From Acidimicrobiia bacterium (GTDB taxonomy: Bacteria; Actinomycetota; Acidimicrobiia; UBA2766), in the NCBI GenBank assembly GCA_020850945.1, contig JADZDR010000028.1, positions 1 to 39,927 on the forward strand: a stretch of DNA of 39,927 nt, read 5' to 3'. Below, in pieces: positions 1 to 7,668 of this stretch (the stretch's first letter is position 1; each line of letters starts with the position of its first letter). The position numbers were made by a program, and so were the translations under genes. The notes beneath the pieces are model-generated. The model searched no databases, was not told where the DNA came from, and worked only from the letters and a program-made list of their open reading frames with translations.

Positions 1-125
1 GAACCGCGCCCACATCCACTGATACTGACCCCCAGACGCACCCCACACCGGCCCGTGTAGGGACAACGCGCACTCCGTCCACCCCCGTTGACCCGCACCA
101 ACGCGACAACCCTGTCAAAGTCGGG
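1..125. other. Left-edge stretch with no recognised feature
   Basis: These 125 bases lie downstream of the GH20 stop codon. I see no convincing coding sequence, hairpin with a T-tract or RNA gene. Short open frames here are the ends of antisense shadows of the GH20 gene. Confidence 0.5.
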
Positions 126-2144
126 TCAGCCGGCCTCGGTGACCAACTCGCGGATCGGATCCACGACGGCGAGGCGCAGTTCGGCGCACGGCACGGCCGC
201 GGCGTCGAGGAGGCTCTGCGCACCGGCCGGCACACGTCCGCGTGCCAGTTCCTCGAGCAGGCCGGCGAGACGTCCGATGTCCGTGGCGAGTGGGATCACC
301 TCTTCGACCAAGGCCACGCCTGCCCCTCTGCTCGTTATCGTCCGGGCGGCCGCCTTCCAGGCGTGGGCGATACCGACGGCGTCCGCCGGATCCGATCGGA
401 GGCTCCGGGCCGTGCTGCTCTCGACGGGCGTGCAGTCGACCATGCGGTTCAGCGGCGTGTCCGCCGTGTACTGGAACCCCGGCGGGTTGCGGTCGGGCGG
501 TTGCGTGAAGGTCGCGGCGCCGAGCGCCGAAGGCAGAAGCCGGCCGTAGAAGCGGATCGGTTCGCATGCGTCACCCAGGATCCGGAGCGCATCGGCGAGA
601 TCGTCGTCGTCGTCGGCAATGCGGGCGAGCATGACGGATCGATCCGCCACCGGGTCGACCCCGACGATGCGGAGTCTGCTGCCGAAGCGGTCGAGGCGAC
701 GCGACAGGTCGAGGGCTCCGGCACGGGATTCCGGCTCTGACCAGAGGACCTCGGCGAACGCGGCAAGCCGCGGCCACAGGCGCTGACTCAGGTTCTCCTC
801 CGTCACGTGCTCCGCCCACATGCAGGCCTCGCCGCCGAGGATGTGCGTCGTCCCGGCCTCCCCCGCCGGTTCGGCCGCAGTCAGGTTCCCGAAGAGTCCT
901 TGCCAGCCGCGCACGAGGTGCGCGACCGGCGCCGTGCCCGGATCGTCGAGCACGAGGGAGTTCGCCGTCTCGAACTCGACAGGCGAGGCGAGCGGATCGT
1001 AGGCGTGGAGGAGGCGGGCGGGGTACAGGTGGTCGAGGTACCACGGATGCGAGAGGACGACGTCGTGGCCCGCCCGTGCGGCCTCCCACATCGAGAGTGG
1101 GCTGCGCCAGGACTGCACGATCGTGTCGGCGGGCAGATCGGGATGGAGGATCTCGTCCCAGCCCACCATGCGCCGCCCGTGTGCCGCGAGGATCTCGCCG
1201 AGTTTCAGGTTGAAGTCGGCTTGGAGACTCGTCCTGTCGCCGTCCCAGGCGGATTCGGCGACCTCGTCCCCGCCGATGTGCAGGCACGGATCGGGGAACA
1301 CGTGCGTGAGCTCTCCGACGAGGTCGTCGATCACCTCGAGGACGCGATCGGATGCCGGATCGAGCGCGCAGTCGGCGATCCCGAAGCGGCGGCGGGGTTC
1401 GGGTGCCACCCCCGCCACGCCGAGCTCCGGCATGGCGACGAGCCAACTCGTCGTGTGGCCGGGCACGTCGAGCTCAGGCACGACCCGGATCCCGAGGGCA
1501 GCAGCATGCTCCACGATCGCGCGCAGCTCGTCCTGGGTGAACCAGAACCCGTCGGCGTTGTTCTCGTGCAGGCCGGGATGGCGGTGGCTCTCGAAGCGGA
1601 ACGCCTGGTCGTCCGTGAGGTGCAGGTGGAGGACGTTCAGCTTCGCGAGCGCGAGTGCTTCGAGCGTGAGATGGATCAGGTTCGCCGGGATCCAATGGCG
1701 GGCGACGTCGAGGAGGAGTCCGCGCCAGGCAAGACGCGGGGCGTCCTCGACCCGGCACGCGGGCAGGTACCAGCCCTCCGCATCCTGGGTGACGAGTTGT
1801 ACGAACGTGGCGAGGCCGCGGGCGACCCCGAACAGCGTGTCCGCCGTGATCGTCGCACCCGCCGGGGTGACCGACAGCTCATAGCCCTCCTCCATGTCGA
1901 GTGGAGGGAGCTCCGGTGTGGGCGCTCCGCACGAGAGCACGATGTCGGCCGCGGAGACGTCGGCCGCTGGCTGCAGCGCCAGGGGGATGCCGGTGAGCCG
2001 CACGATCACGCGGCGCATGATCGCTGCAGCATCCCGGAGCCGGTGTGGTTCTGCGCCCTCCACGGCGATCGTCGTGTGAGCCGATATCGCAAGCCGACCC
2101 GTGCCGGACTCGCAGATTCGGGGCACGGGGATGAGTTCTCGCAT
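126..2144 (-). CDS. Beta-N-acetylhexosaminidase, glycoside hydrolase family 20
   Basis: A 672-residue enzyme expected to remove terminal beta-linked N-acetylhexosamine from glycans such as chitin or peptidoglycan fragments. Residues about 1-135 look like the GH20 N-terminal alpha/beta domain. The TIM barrel starts near residue 138 (RLAWRGLLLDVARHW). The family signature HIGGDE lies at 289-294; D293 and E294 are the expected substrate-assisting Asp and catalytic acid Glu. There is no signal peptide at the chosen ATG, so the enzyme is probably cytoplasmic and may recycle imported or cell-wall sugars. The same frame stays open upstream to about 3002, but that part is the antisense shadow of the phosphotransferase gene. 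The ATG at 2144 is where GH20-like sequence begins, and it leaves a 57-base divergent promoter region. Confidence 0.9.
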   Translation of the reverse strand: MRELIPVPRICESGTGRLAISAHTTIAVEGAEPHRLRDAAAIMRRVIVRLTGIPLALQPAADVSAADIVLSCGAPTPELPPLDMEEGYELSVTPAGATITADTLFGVARGLATFVQLVTQDAEGWYLPACRVEDAPRLAWRGLLLDVARHWIPANLIHLTLEALALAKLNVLHLHLTDDQAFRFESHRHPGLHENNADGFWFTQDELRAIVEHAAALGIRVVPELDVPGHTTSWLVAMPELGVAGVAPEPRRRFGIADCALDPASDRVLEVIDDLVGELTHVFPDPCLHIGGDEVAESAWDGDRTSLQADFNLKLGEILAAHGRRMVGWDEILHPDLPADTIVQSWRSPLSMWEAARAGHDVVLSHPWYLDHLYPARLLHAYDPLASPVEFETANSLVLDDPGTAPVAHLVRGWQGLFGNLTAAEPAGEAGTTHILGGEACMWAEHVTEENLSQRLWPRLAAFAEVLWSEPESRAGALDLSRRLDRFGSRLRIVGVDPVADRSVMLARIADDDDDLADALRILGDACEPIRFYGRLLPSALGAATFTQPPDRNPPGFQYTADTPLNRMVDCTPVESSTARSLRSDPADAVGIAHAWKAAARTITSRGAGVALVEEVIPLATDIGRLAGLLEELARGRVPAGAQSLLDAAAVPCAELRLAVVDPIRELVTEAG

Positions 2145-2201
2145 TCTCGGATCCGTGTGGGAGACTGCCGGACGAGGCACTCTAGGACAGGGGAGAGGGT
2201 C

Positions 2202-3311
2202 TTGGGGGTCCCTGCGGATCGGCACGATCTGACAACCGTTGACAAGGGCGCGCTCGGCGATGTCGACCCGGAGAAGCACAGGGCCCGCCTGCAGGGCTGG
2301 CTGGTGGAGAGGCTCGCGCCGGCGACCGACGTCGCGCTCGGCCCGCTCGCGGCGCCGGGCGAGAGCGGCTTTTCGAGCGAGACGATGCTCCTCGACGTCG
2401 CGTGCACAGAGCCGAGCGGGGAACGGCGTCATGAGCGTTTCGTCGCGAGGGGCAGACCGAGTGGCCATCCCGTGTTCCCCGACTACGACCTCGAGATGCA
2501 GGCACGCTGCATGCAGGCCGCCGGTGAGGCAGGTGTGCCGGTACCGGAGGTTCTCTGGTGGGAGCCGGACGAGTCGGTGATCGGCACCCCCTTCTACGTC
2601 ATGCGCCACGTGGCGGGTGACGTACCCGCCGACAATCCGCCCTACACGACGTGCGGCTTCCTCTTCGACGCGTCGGCTCGGGAGCAACGCCGGGCATACG
2701 AGTCGGCCCTTCGGGCCGTGGCGGCCGTCCATACAGTGGATCGCGACGCGGTCCGCCCCCACGTCGATCGACCCGAGTTCGGCACGGGCGGCCTCGAGCA
2801 GGAGTTGGGGCGGTGGCGCCACTTCTTCGACTGGGCCGGTGCCGGCCGTGCGAATCCCACGTGTGAAGCCGCCTTCGCCGCTCTCGCCGCGAACCACCCC
2901 GCCGATGCACCGCAAGTGCTCTGCTGGGGTGATGCCCGCCTCGGAAACGTGATCCTGCGCGATTTCGAGGCCGTGGCCGTCCTCGACTGGGAGATGGCCC
3001 ACCTCGGTTCACGGGAGAGCGACGTGGCCTGGTTCCTCTACTTCAACAGGTTCTTCTCGGATGCTCTCGGCGTACCGGATCTGCCGGGATTCCCGGATAC
3101 GGCAGAGGGCATCGCGATCTACGAGGAGTACGCGGGGGTCGAGTTGCGTGACATGGACTGGTGGATCGCCTGGGCCTGTCTCCGCTACTGCGGCACACTC
3201 ATCCGTGTCACGCAGCGCATGGCGCAGGCCGGTGTCGAGATCCCCGGGTTCACCGAGACCGACAACTTCGGCACCCGCCACCTCGCCGCCCTCCTCGATC
3301 TCCCTCGGTGA
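2202..3311 (+). CDS. Phosphotransferase family protein (APH / choline-kinase fold)
   Basis: A 369-residue protein-kinase-like small-molecule phosphotransferase of the APH family. The catalytic-loop motif appears as WGDARLGN (D244, N249), and the metal-binding LDWEM motif follows (D262, E264). Spacing and order match APH-type enzymes that in actinobacteria often sit near acyl-CoA and lipid genes. The substrate cannot be read from sequence. I chose a TTG start at 2202 because GGGGAGAGGG lies directly upstream at Shine-Dalgarno distance. A GTG at 2157 in the same frame is the alternative and would add 15 residues with no APH similarity. The much longer open frame upstream is antisense to GH20. 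The gene ends 24 bases before the convergent CrtC-like gene. Confidence 0.85.
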   Translation: MGVPADRHDLTTVDKGALGDVDPEKHRARLQGWLVERLAPATDVALGPLAAPGESGFSSETMLLDVACTEPSGERRHERFVARGRPSGHPVFPDYDLEMQARCMQAAGEAGVPVPEVLWWEPDESVIGTPFYVMRHVAGDVPADNPPYTTCGFLFDASAREQRRAYESALRAVAAVHTVDRDAVRPHVDRPEFGTGGLEQELGRWRHFFDWAGAGRANPTCEAAFAALAANHPADAPQVLCWGDARLGNVILRDFEAVAVLDWEMAHLGSRESDVAWFLYFNRFFSDALGVPDLPGFPDTAEGIAIYEEYAGVELRDMDWWIAWACLRYCGTLIRVTQRMAQAGVEIPGFTETDNFGTRHLAALLDLPR

Positions 3312-3335
3312 GGGCTTTGCCCACGCACGGCTGAC

Positions 3336-4325
3336 TCATACAGGCAGACGGTGCGTCTCGAGCCAGCCACAGAACGGGGGGCCCGCGTCGTCAGGTGTGA
3401 GGCGCACGAGATGCCGGCGGTACTCGGTCTGCCGTGGCGGCTGCTGCGTGTGATGGAGATCGATCGCATGCGCCGACACCGTGCCGATCGAAGCCGCGAA
3501 GACGGCAGCCTCCCCCGCGCGGACCTCCACGCGGCCGCGGGCCGCGCCCGGTCCGAACGTGCCGGGGTCGAGTTCGACGTCGAGGCTGACGTCGGTGAGG
3601 TCGTGTGAACGACCGTGCACGTGGAGGTAGCCGATGCGGAACGGCTCGAGGTCGCCGATTCGGACTTCGACGCACTGCAGGCTGCGTTCGCCCGCATTGG
3701 CGGCGAGGAAGGTCCAGTCCATGTCCCAGATGCGGGGGCCCCACGAGTGGTCACGTTCGCCGTGACCGGCGAAGCTGATCTCCTGTGCCCCCACGCGCTG
3801 GTGGCCCCGGACGGAGACGGGCTGCTCGAAGCGCCTCGCGTCGTAGTGGTCGGAGCTGTGCCCCTCACCCGTGTGCTGCCCCGTCGAGTGGGGGACACCG
3901 GAGGCGTGCACGTCGAGGTCGACTTCCATGCCCACGACACGTCCCGCCGTGTCCCCGGAGAGGATCCGCCCGAAGCCCGACACCCGCAGCCGGCCCTGCT
4001 GGAGGGGAGTCGTGGGGAACCATTCGAGAGAGAGGCCTGGTGTGTCGAGGGCCACGTCCGGCCGGCGCACGAGGGAGAACGGGAGATGAGGCCGCTCCAT
4101 CCCCGCCCACGCCCCGTCCTGCCAGAGAAAGAGCCAGAGCCACGCCCGGTCCTGTCCGGGGAACACGCCGAGACGGCAGTGGCCGGCCACGTTCCCGTCG
4201 GTGTCGTACCAGTCCCAGAACCAGGACTCGTTCCACCACGTCGTCTGTGGGTCGTAGCGGTGGAATCCCTCGTCCACCGCCTGGATGCCGAACTGGGTGT
4301 CGTCTTCCGGCGTGGGCTCGTCCAT
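3336..4325 (-). CDS. CrtC/AttH lipocalin-like protein (hydroxyneurosporene-synthase-like)
   Basis: A 329-residue protein rich in Trp and beta-strand sequence, with early motifs WWNESWFWDWYD, a central region GERDHSWGPRIWDMDW (about 190-205) and a C-terminal beta segment. The WGPR/W pattern and overall length resemble the two-lipocalin CrtC/AttH fold (carotenoid hydratase-like and related DUF7064/7065-type proteins). Hydratase activity is not established, and neighbours give no carotenoid context. It converges with the APH-like gene, and such genes are often found together in actinobacterial lipid or steroid loci (from memory). The ATG at 4325 follows a G-rich ribosome site. A 44-bp palindrome ends 28 bases upstream of it. 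Confidence 0.6.
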   Translation of the reverse strand: MDEPTPEDDTQFGIQAVDEGFHRYDPQTTWWNESWFWDWYDTDGNVAGHCRLGVFPGQDRAWLWLFLWQDGAWAGMERPHLPFSLVRRPDVALDTPGLSLEWFPTTPLQQGRLRVSGFGRILSGDTAGRVVGMEVDLDVHASGVPHSTGQHTGEGHSSDHYDARRFEQPVSVRGHQRVGAQEISFAGHGERDHSWGPRIWDMDWTFLAANAGERSLQCVEVRIGDLEPFRIGYLHVHGRSHDLTDVSLDVELDPGTFGPGAARGRVEVRAGEAAVFAASIGTVSAHAIDLHHTQQPPRQTEYRRHLVRLTPDDAGPPFCGWLETHRLPV

Positions 4326-4353
4326 CCCCCATTCCTACCCGACTCTCTCCGCA

Positions 4354-4397
4354 TCTGGGTACCTGAGCGGCGATATATCGCCGCTCAGGTACCCAGA
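4354..4397. repeat. Perfect 44-bp palindrome, copy 1 of 2
   Basis: Arms beginning CTGGGTACCTGAGCGGCGAT meet at a central TA without a loop; every base from 4354 to 4397 pairs. The inner 42 bases (4355-4396) are identical to 11111-11152. Each arm carries GGTACC, and the centre is GATATATC. It lies between the etfB stop and the CrtC-like start, 28 bases from that ATG. It could form a cruciform or mRNA hairpin, serve as an operator, or be a dispersed REP-like element. Confidence 0.95.
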
Positions 4398-4438
4398 CCG
4401 TGTGTGGCCCCTCGGGCGAGAGGGTTCGGTACGGCGTT

Positions 4439-5242
4439 TCAGCCGGAGAGCTCGGCGATACGCGCGACGAGAGCCCGACCGGCGGCGCGGGCGTCCTCGC
4501 CACCGACGATCTCACACGTGCGCTCGAGCTTCGGTTTCACGAGATCCACGAGCACGGGGCCGAGGTCTGCCTCCGAATCCCGGAGATCCAGCTCGGCCGC
4601 TTCCAGGATCCGGATCGGCTTGCGCTTGGCAGCGGCCAGAGCGGGGAAGTCCACGGGGCCCGGATCCCCGATCTCGCTCGACACCGTCACGACCGCCGGC
4701 AGCCCGCACTCGATCGTCTCGATCCCTCCTTCGGTGAGACGGTCGACCTCGACCGTGCCGAGGCCGGCCGCACGGATGCCGACGGCGACCGTGACGAGGT
4801 CGATGCCGAGAATCCCCGCGAGGAGAGGTCCGACTACCCCGGCGTTCGTGTCGGCAGCCTGCCGGCCCGTGAGAACGAGGTCGCAGTCCCCCATCTCTCC
4901 GACGAGGGCTGCGAGTCGCCGGGCGGTGGTCAGGCCGTCGACGAGGCGCCCGACCTCGTCTGCCGTGCGCAGGGCCAGGACCCGGTCCGCTCCGGACGCG
5001 AGGGCTTTGAGGAGGAGTGGTTTGGCAGGACGCGGTCCCACTGTCAGCAAGGTCACGTCGGCGTTGGGCGTCTCGCCCTCTCCGCGCAGGTCGGCTGCCG
5101 CCTTCAGGGCGTTGGCGTCGTACGGGCTCAACACCTCCGGCGTACCGGAGGCGGTCACGGTGAGACCCTCACCCACGCGGAGCAGCTCCGCCGGCGCCTC
5201 GGGATCGAGGACCTGCTTCGCACAGACGGCGATTCTCAGCAT
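4439..5242 (-). CDS. etfB: Electron transfer flavoprotein, beta subunit
   Basis: A 267-residue ETF beta (FixA-type) subunit. The N-terminus MLRIAVCAKQVLD, the SPYDANALKAAADL helix, the GRQAADTNAGVVGP nucleotide-binding loop (about 127-140) and the LPAVVTV...AAAKRKPI signature region all fit the family. It binds a second nucleotide (AMP in classical ETFs, FAD in bifurcating ones) and passes electrons together with EtfA. It is the last gene of the operon and overlaps etfA by 7 bases, so it is probably translationally coupled. Whether this ETF is classical or bifurcating cannot be settled by eye. Confidence 0.93.
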   Translation of the reverse strand: MLRIAVCAKQVLDPEAPAELLRVGEGLTVTASGTPEVLSPYDANALKAAADLRGEGETPNADVTLLTVGPRPAKPLLLKALASGADRVLALRTADEVGRLVDGLTTARRLAALVGEMGDCDLVLTGRQAADTNAGVVGPLLAGILGIDLVTVAVGIRAAGLGTVEVDRLTEGGIETIECGLPAVVTVSSEIGDPGPVDFPALAAAKRKPIRILEAAELDLRDSEADLGPVLVDLVKPKLERTCEIVGGEDARAAGRALVARIAELSG

Positions 5243-6063
5243 TGTGCCTCCGCGGACTCGTCCGGCAACCGGTCGAGCATGCCGGCGACGACCTCAGTCC
5301 ATTCACCCACCACACCGAGGTGGGCATACCGGAAGATCGCGGCGTCGGGGTCCGTGTTCACGGCGACGATGCACTTCGCCCTGTGCATACCGGCGAGATG
5401 CTGGACGGACCCGGAGATGCCGACGGCGACGTAGAGCTCGGGCTTGACCTGCGCGCCGGTGATTCCCACCTGCAGGGCCGACGGAACCCAACCCGCGTCG
5501 CAGGGGGGACGGGACGAGGCCAGTGCGGCCCCGAGGGCCTCGGCCAGCACGGCGAGTTTCCCGAATCCGCCGGGACCGCCGACGCCCCGTCCCCCGGCGA
5601 CGACCCGGGCGGCAGTCAGGAGGGAGTCACCGCTGTCCGTGCGGGTCGGTTGTGAGGTCTCCAGAGAGATCACGCAGGGTGCCGGTCCCGTCCGCACGGT
5701 GCCGACGAGGGCGCCGCCGTGCAGCCTCCGCTTGAACGTCCATCCCTCTTCCTCGGCGTCGAGGTCAGAGCACGCCGTCGCACACGGCCAGCCGAGGATG
5801 CCGGCTGTGCGTGGGGCCACATCGGCCCCCCACAGCGTGTGCGGCACGAGGACGAGATCGTAGGAACCGGCCCGGCACAGATCGGCGAGTCGGGCCGCGC
5901 ACTCGGCCTGCGTGGCTCCGTCCGGGGTGGCGATCCCGACCTTGCCACCAACCCGGCTGACGAGCGCCTCGGCTGCGGCGAGGACTTCCGCTGTGTCGTC
6001 TGGCACCTCACCGTCGCCGGAGCCGGACCGGCTGGCGACGAGGATGTTCGCACACTCGCGCAC
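5236..6063 (-). CDS. etfA: Electron transfer flavoprotein, alpha subunit
   Basis: A 275-residue ETF alpha (FixB-type) subunit, a little shorter than the usual 310-330. Residues about 1-145 form the N-terminal Rossmann-like domain. The FAD domain runs from about 152 to 265, with SSRPPCDAGWVP (183-194), QVGITGAQVKPELY (198-211) and VGISGSVQHLAGM (214-226). Partner of EtfB in moving electrons between the upstream dehydrogenase subunits and a quinone or other acceptor. The GTG start at 6063 directly abuts the TGA stop of the upstream FAD oxidase, with no spacer. Confidence 0.93.
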   Translation of the reverse strand: MRECANILVASRSGSGDGEVPDDTAEVLAAAEALVSRVGGKVGIATPDGATQAECAARLADLCRAGSYDLVLVPHTLWGADVAPRTAGILGWPCATACSDLDAEEEGWTFKRRLHGGALVGTVRTGPAPCVISLETSQPTRTDSGDSLLTAARVVAGGRGVGGPGGFGKLAVLAEALGAALASSRPPCDAGWVPSALQVGITGAQVKPELYVAVGISGSVQHLAGMHRAKCIVAVNTDPDAAIFRYAHLGVVGEWTEVVAGMLDRLPDESAEAQC

Positions 6064-7668
6064 TCAGTCCCCCTCGTTCTTCTCGCTGTCGATGTAGTAC
6101 TTCGAATCCGAGAGGTCCTGCAGGTCGAGGGCGGTCTTCACACGCCGCTGCCACACGTGGTAGTTGTCGATGTTGGGCCCGAGGTAGTCGTGGGCATAGG
6201 CGCCGGCGAAGAACGAGAATCCGCCGCCGCCGAGCCTCTCGGACACGATCGCCCGCATCGCCGTGTCCGAGAGTGCCTTGAGCTTGGCGGCCTGCTCCGG
6301 GTCTCGGTGGTCGAAGAGGACGAGCTCCTCGGTGTGGGCGAACTGGCCGTTCTCGTAGAGAAGCGTGTGCGCGTTGTCGGTGAGGTCGTCGGCACAGGCA
6401 CCGTCGGCGATGAAACCCTCCTTGAGGCGCATCCCCGCGAGATCCTGGCGTAGGGCGGAGGCGACTGCCTCGTCGCCGCCGAGGGTCGAGTAGAAGTTCC
6501 CGGTGGGCCGGAACATCCCGGGTGCGATCGAGTTGCGGACGAGCGCCCACCAGAGGCTGCCAGCCGAGCCGAACAGGCTCGGGTCCTGCATGCTCCCCGC
6601 ATTGTCGGCGACGACCTGCTCGAGGACCTTCTTCTCGTACTCGAAGCGGCCCCGTGAGTGCCCCTGCAGGACGACGAGGAACTCGAAGCGCATCGAGTCG
6701 ACCGTCGCCCGCATCCTCTCGTCGTTCACGACCCTCTTGAACAGGTCCGGCTGGCCGATGGCCATCGCGAGTCCCGGTGCCAGCTTCGCCTGCAGATAGC
6801 CGATCTCGGCGTCACCCAAGGCGTAGAGGGCGTCCTCGTAGCGCTCCGCGTCGGGGAACACGCAGAGCCAGATCCCGTTGTGGGGCGGGATCTCGAGGTC
6901 GAGCTCGAGTGGGTTGGTGCCTCGCATGTCGATCTCGGCCGGTCCCGACCACGGGTAGAGCTTGAGGGCGCACTTCGTGAAGATGCCGTTGCCTCCGTCC
7001 GAGCCCGCCCAGCCTCGCAGGATCCCCCGCAGGCTCGGCCCCGGACCGTCGGGTGACACCCATCCGGCGTCACTCCCGCACGAGCCCACGCCGAGGAGCT
7101 CACCCGTCGGCAGCACCCACTCGACACCGAGCATGTTCCGTGGCATGTAGCCCATCGAGATGCTCGAGAAGCCCATGCCCATGTGCGACGTCGCCGAGGC
7201 GAGAGGTGAGCAGTTGCTGCCGGCACCGTGGATGTGCAGGTTCAGGCCGAGCGGCATGAGCTCCGCCTGGATCTGGGCGCATGTCACGTACGGTTCGACG
7301 AGGATCGTGCGGTTTCGCACGTCGATGTCGAGGATGCGGTTCATACGCCGCATGTCGACCTGGAGGACGTTGTCGAAGCCCGGCCCGGCGTGTGCGCCCC
7401 ACCCCGTCGTGAGTGCCTTGAAGCGGACTTGATGCCGGTTGCAGATCGCCACGATTGCCTGTACCTCTCGTGTGGTCTCGGGCATGGCGACTGCGATCGG
7501 ACGGTGGATCCAGACCCCGGGCTCTGCCTTGTGGAACGGCTGGGCGGCATACGAGTCGAGGATGTGCGGCTCGTTCGTGACGCGGCGTGCGTCGAGGGCG
7601 TCGCGTAGCTCCGCGAGGGCGTCGTCACTGATCGGGGCGCCAATGGGTGGTGCGTCCTGTGCGCTCAC
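6064..7668 (-). CDS. FAD-linked oxidase, VAO/PCMH family (4-cresol-dehydrogenase-like)
   Basis: A 534-residue flavoprotein. The PCMH FAD-binding domain lies at about 57-240, including KALTTGWGAHAGPGFDNVLQ, NRTILVEPYVTCAQIQ and SPLASATSHMGMGFSS. The substrate domain follows. The C-terminus is KTALDLQDLSDSKYY instead of the usual DPxGILNPGK of GlcD-type enzymes, which is more like 4-cresol dehydrogenase or vanillyl-alcohol oxidase. It probably oxidises an alcohol, hydroxy acid or phenolic compound and hands electrons to the operon's Fe-S protein or ETF. It overlaps the Fe-S gene by ATGA (7665-7668). The substrate is unknown. It is clearly diverged from the other FAD oxidase in the operon. Confidence 0.85.
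   Translation of the reverse strand: MSAQDAPPIGAPISDDALAELRDALDARRVTNEPHILDSYAAQPFHKAEPGVWIHRPIAVAMPETTREVQAIVAICNRHQVRFKALTTGWGAHAGPGFDNVLQVDMRRMNRILDIDVRNRTILVEPYVTCAQIQAELMPLGLNLHIHGAGSNCSPLASATSHMGMGFSSISMGYMPRNMLGVEWVLPTGELLGVGSCGSDAGWVSPDGPGPSLRGILRGWAGSDGGNGIFTKCALKLYPWSGPAEIDMRGTNPLELDLEIPPHNGIWLCVFPDAERYEDALYALGDAEIGYLQAKLAPGLAMAIGQPDLFKRVVNDERMRATVDSMRFEFLVVLQGHSRGRFEYEKKVLEQVVADNAGSMQDPSLFGSAGSLWWALVRNSIAPGMFRPTGNFYSTLGGDEAVASALRQDLAGMRLKEGFIADGACADDLTDNAHTLLYENGQFAHTEELVLFDHRDPEQAAKLKALSDTAMRAIVSERLGGGGFSFFAGAYAHDYLGPNIDNYHVWQRRVKTALDLQDLSDSKYYIDSEKNEGD

Noticed and set aside
807-2201. Long plus-strand open frame continuous with the phosphotransferase gene
   Set aside because: It is exactly antisense to the GH20 gene with its catalytic motifs, and its translation has no family-like features. 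High GC leaves antisense frames open.
2145-3002. N-terminal extension of GH20 on the minus strand
   Set aside because: Antisense to the APH motifs; GH20-like sequence starts at the ATG at 2144.
3615-5447. 610-residue plus-strand open frame
   Set aside because: Crosses the palindrome and is antisense to the CrtC-like and etfB genes, both of which have clear family motifs.
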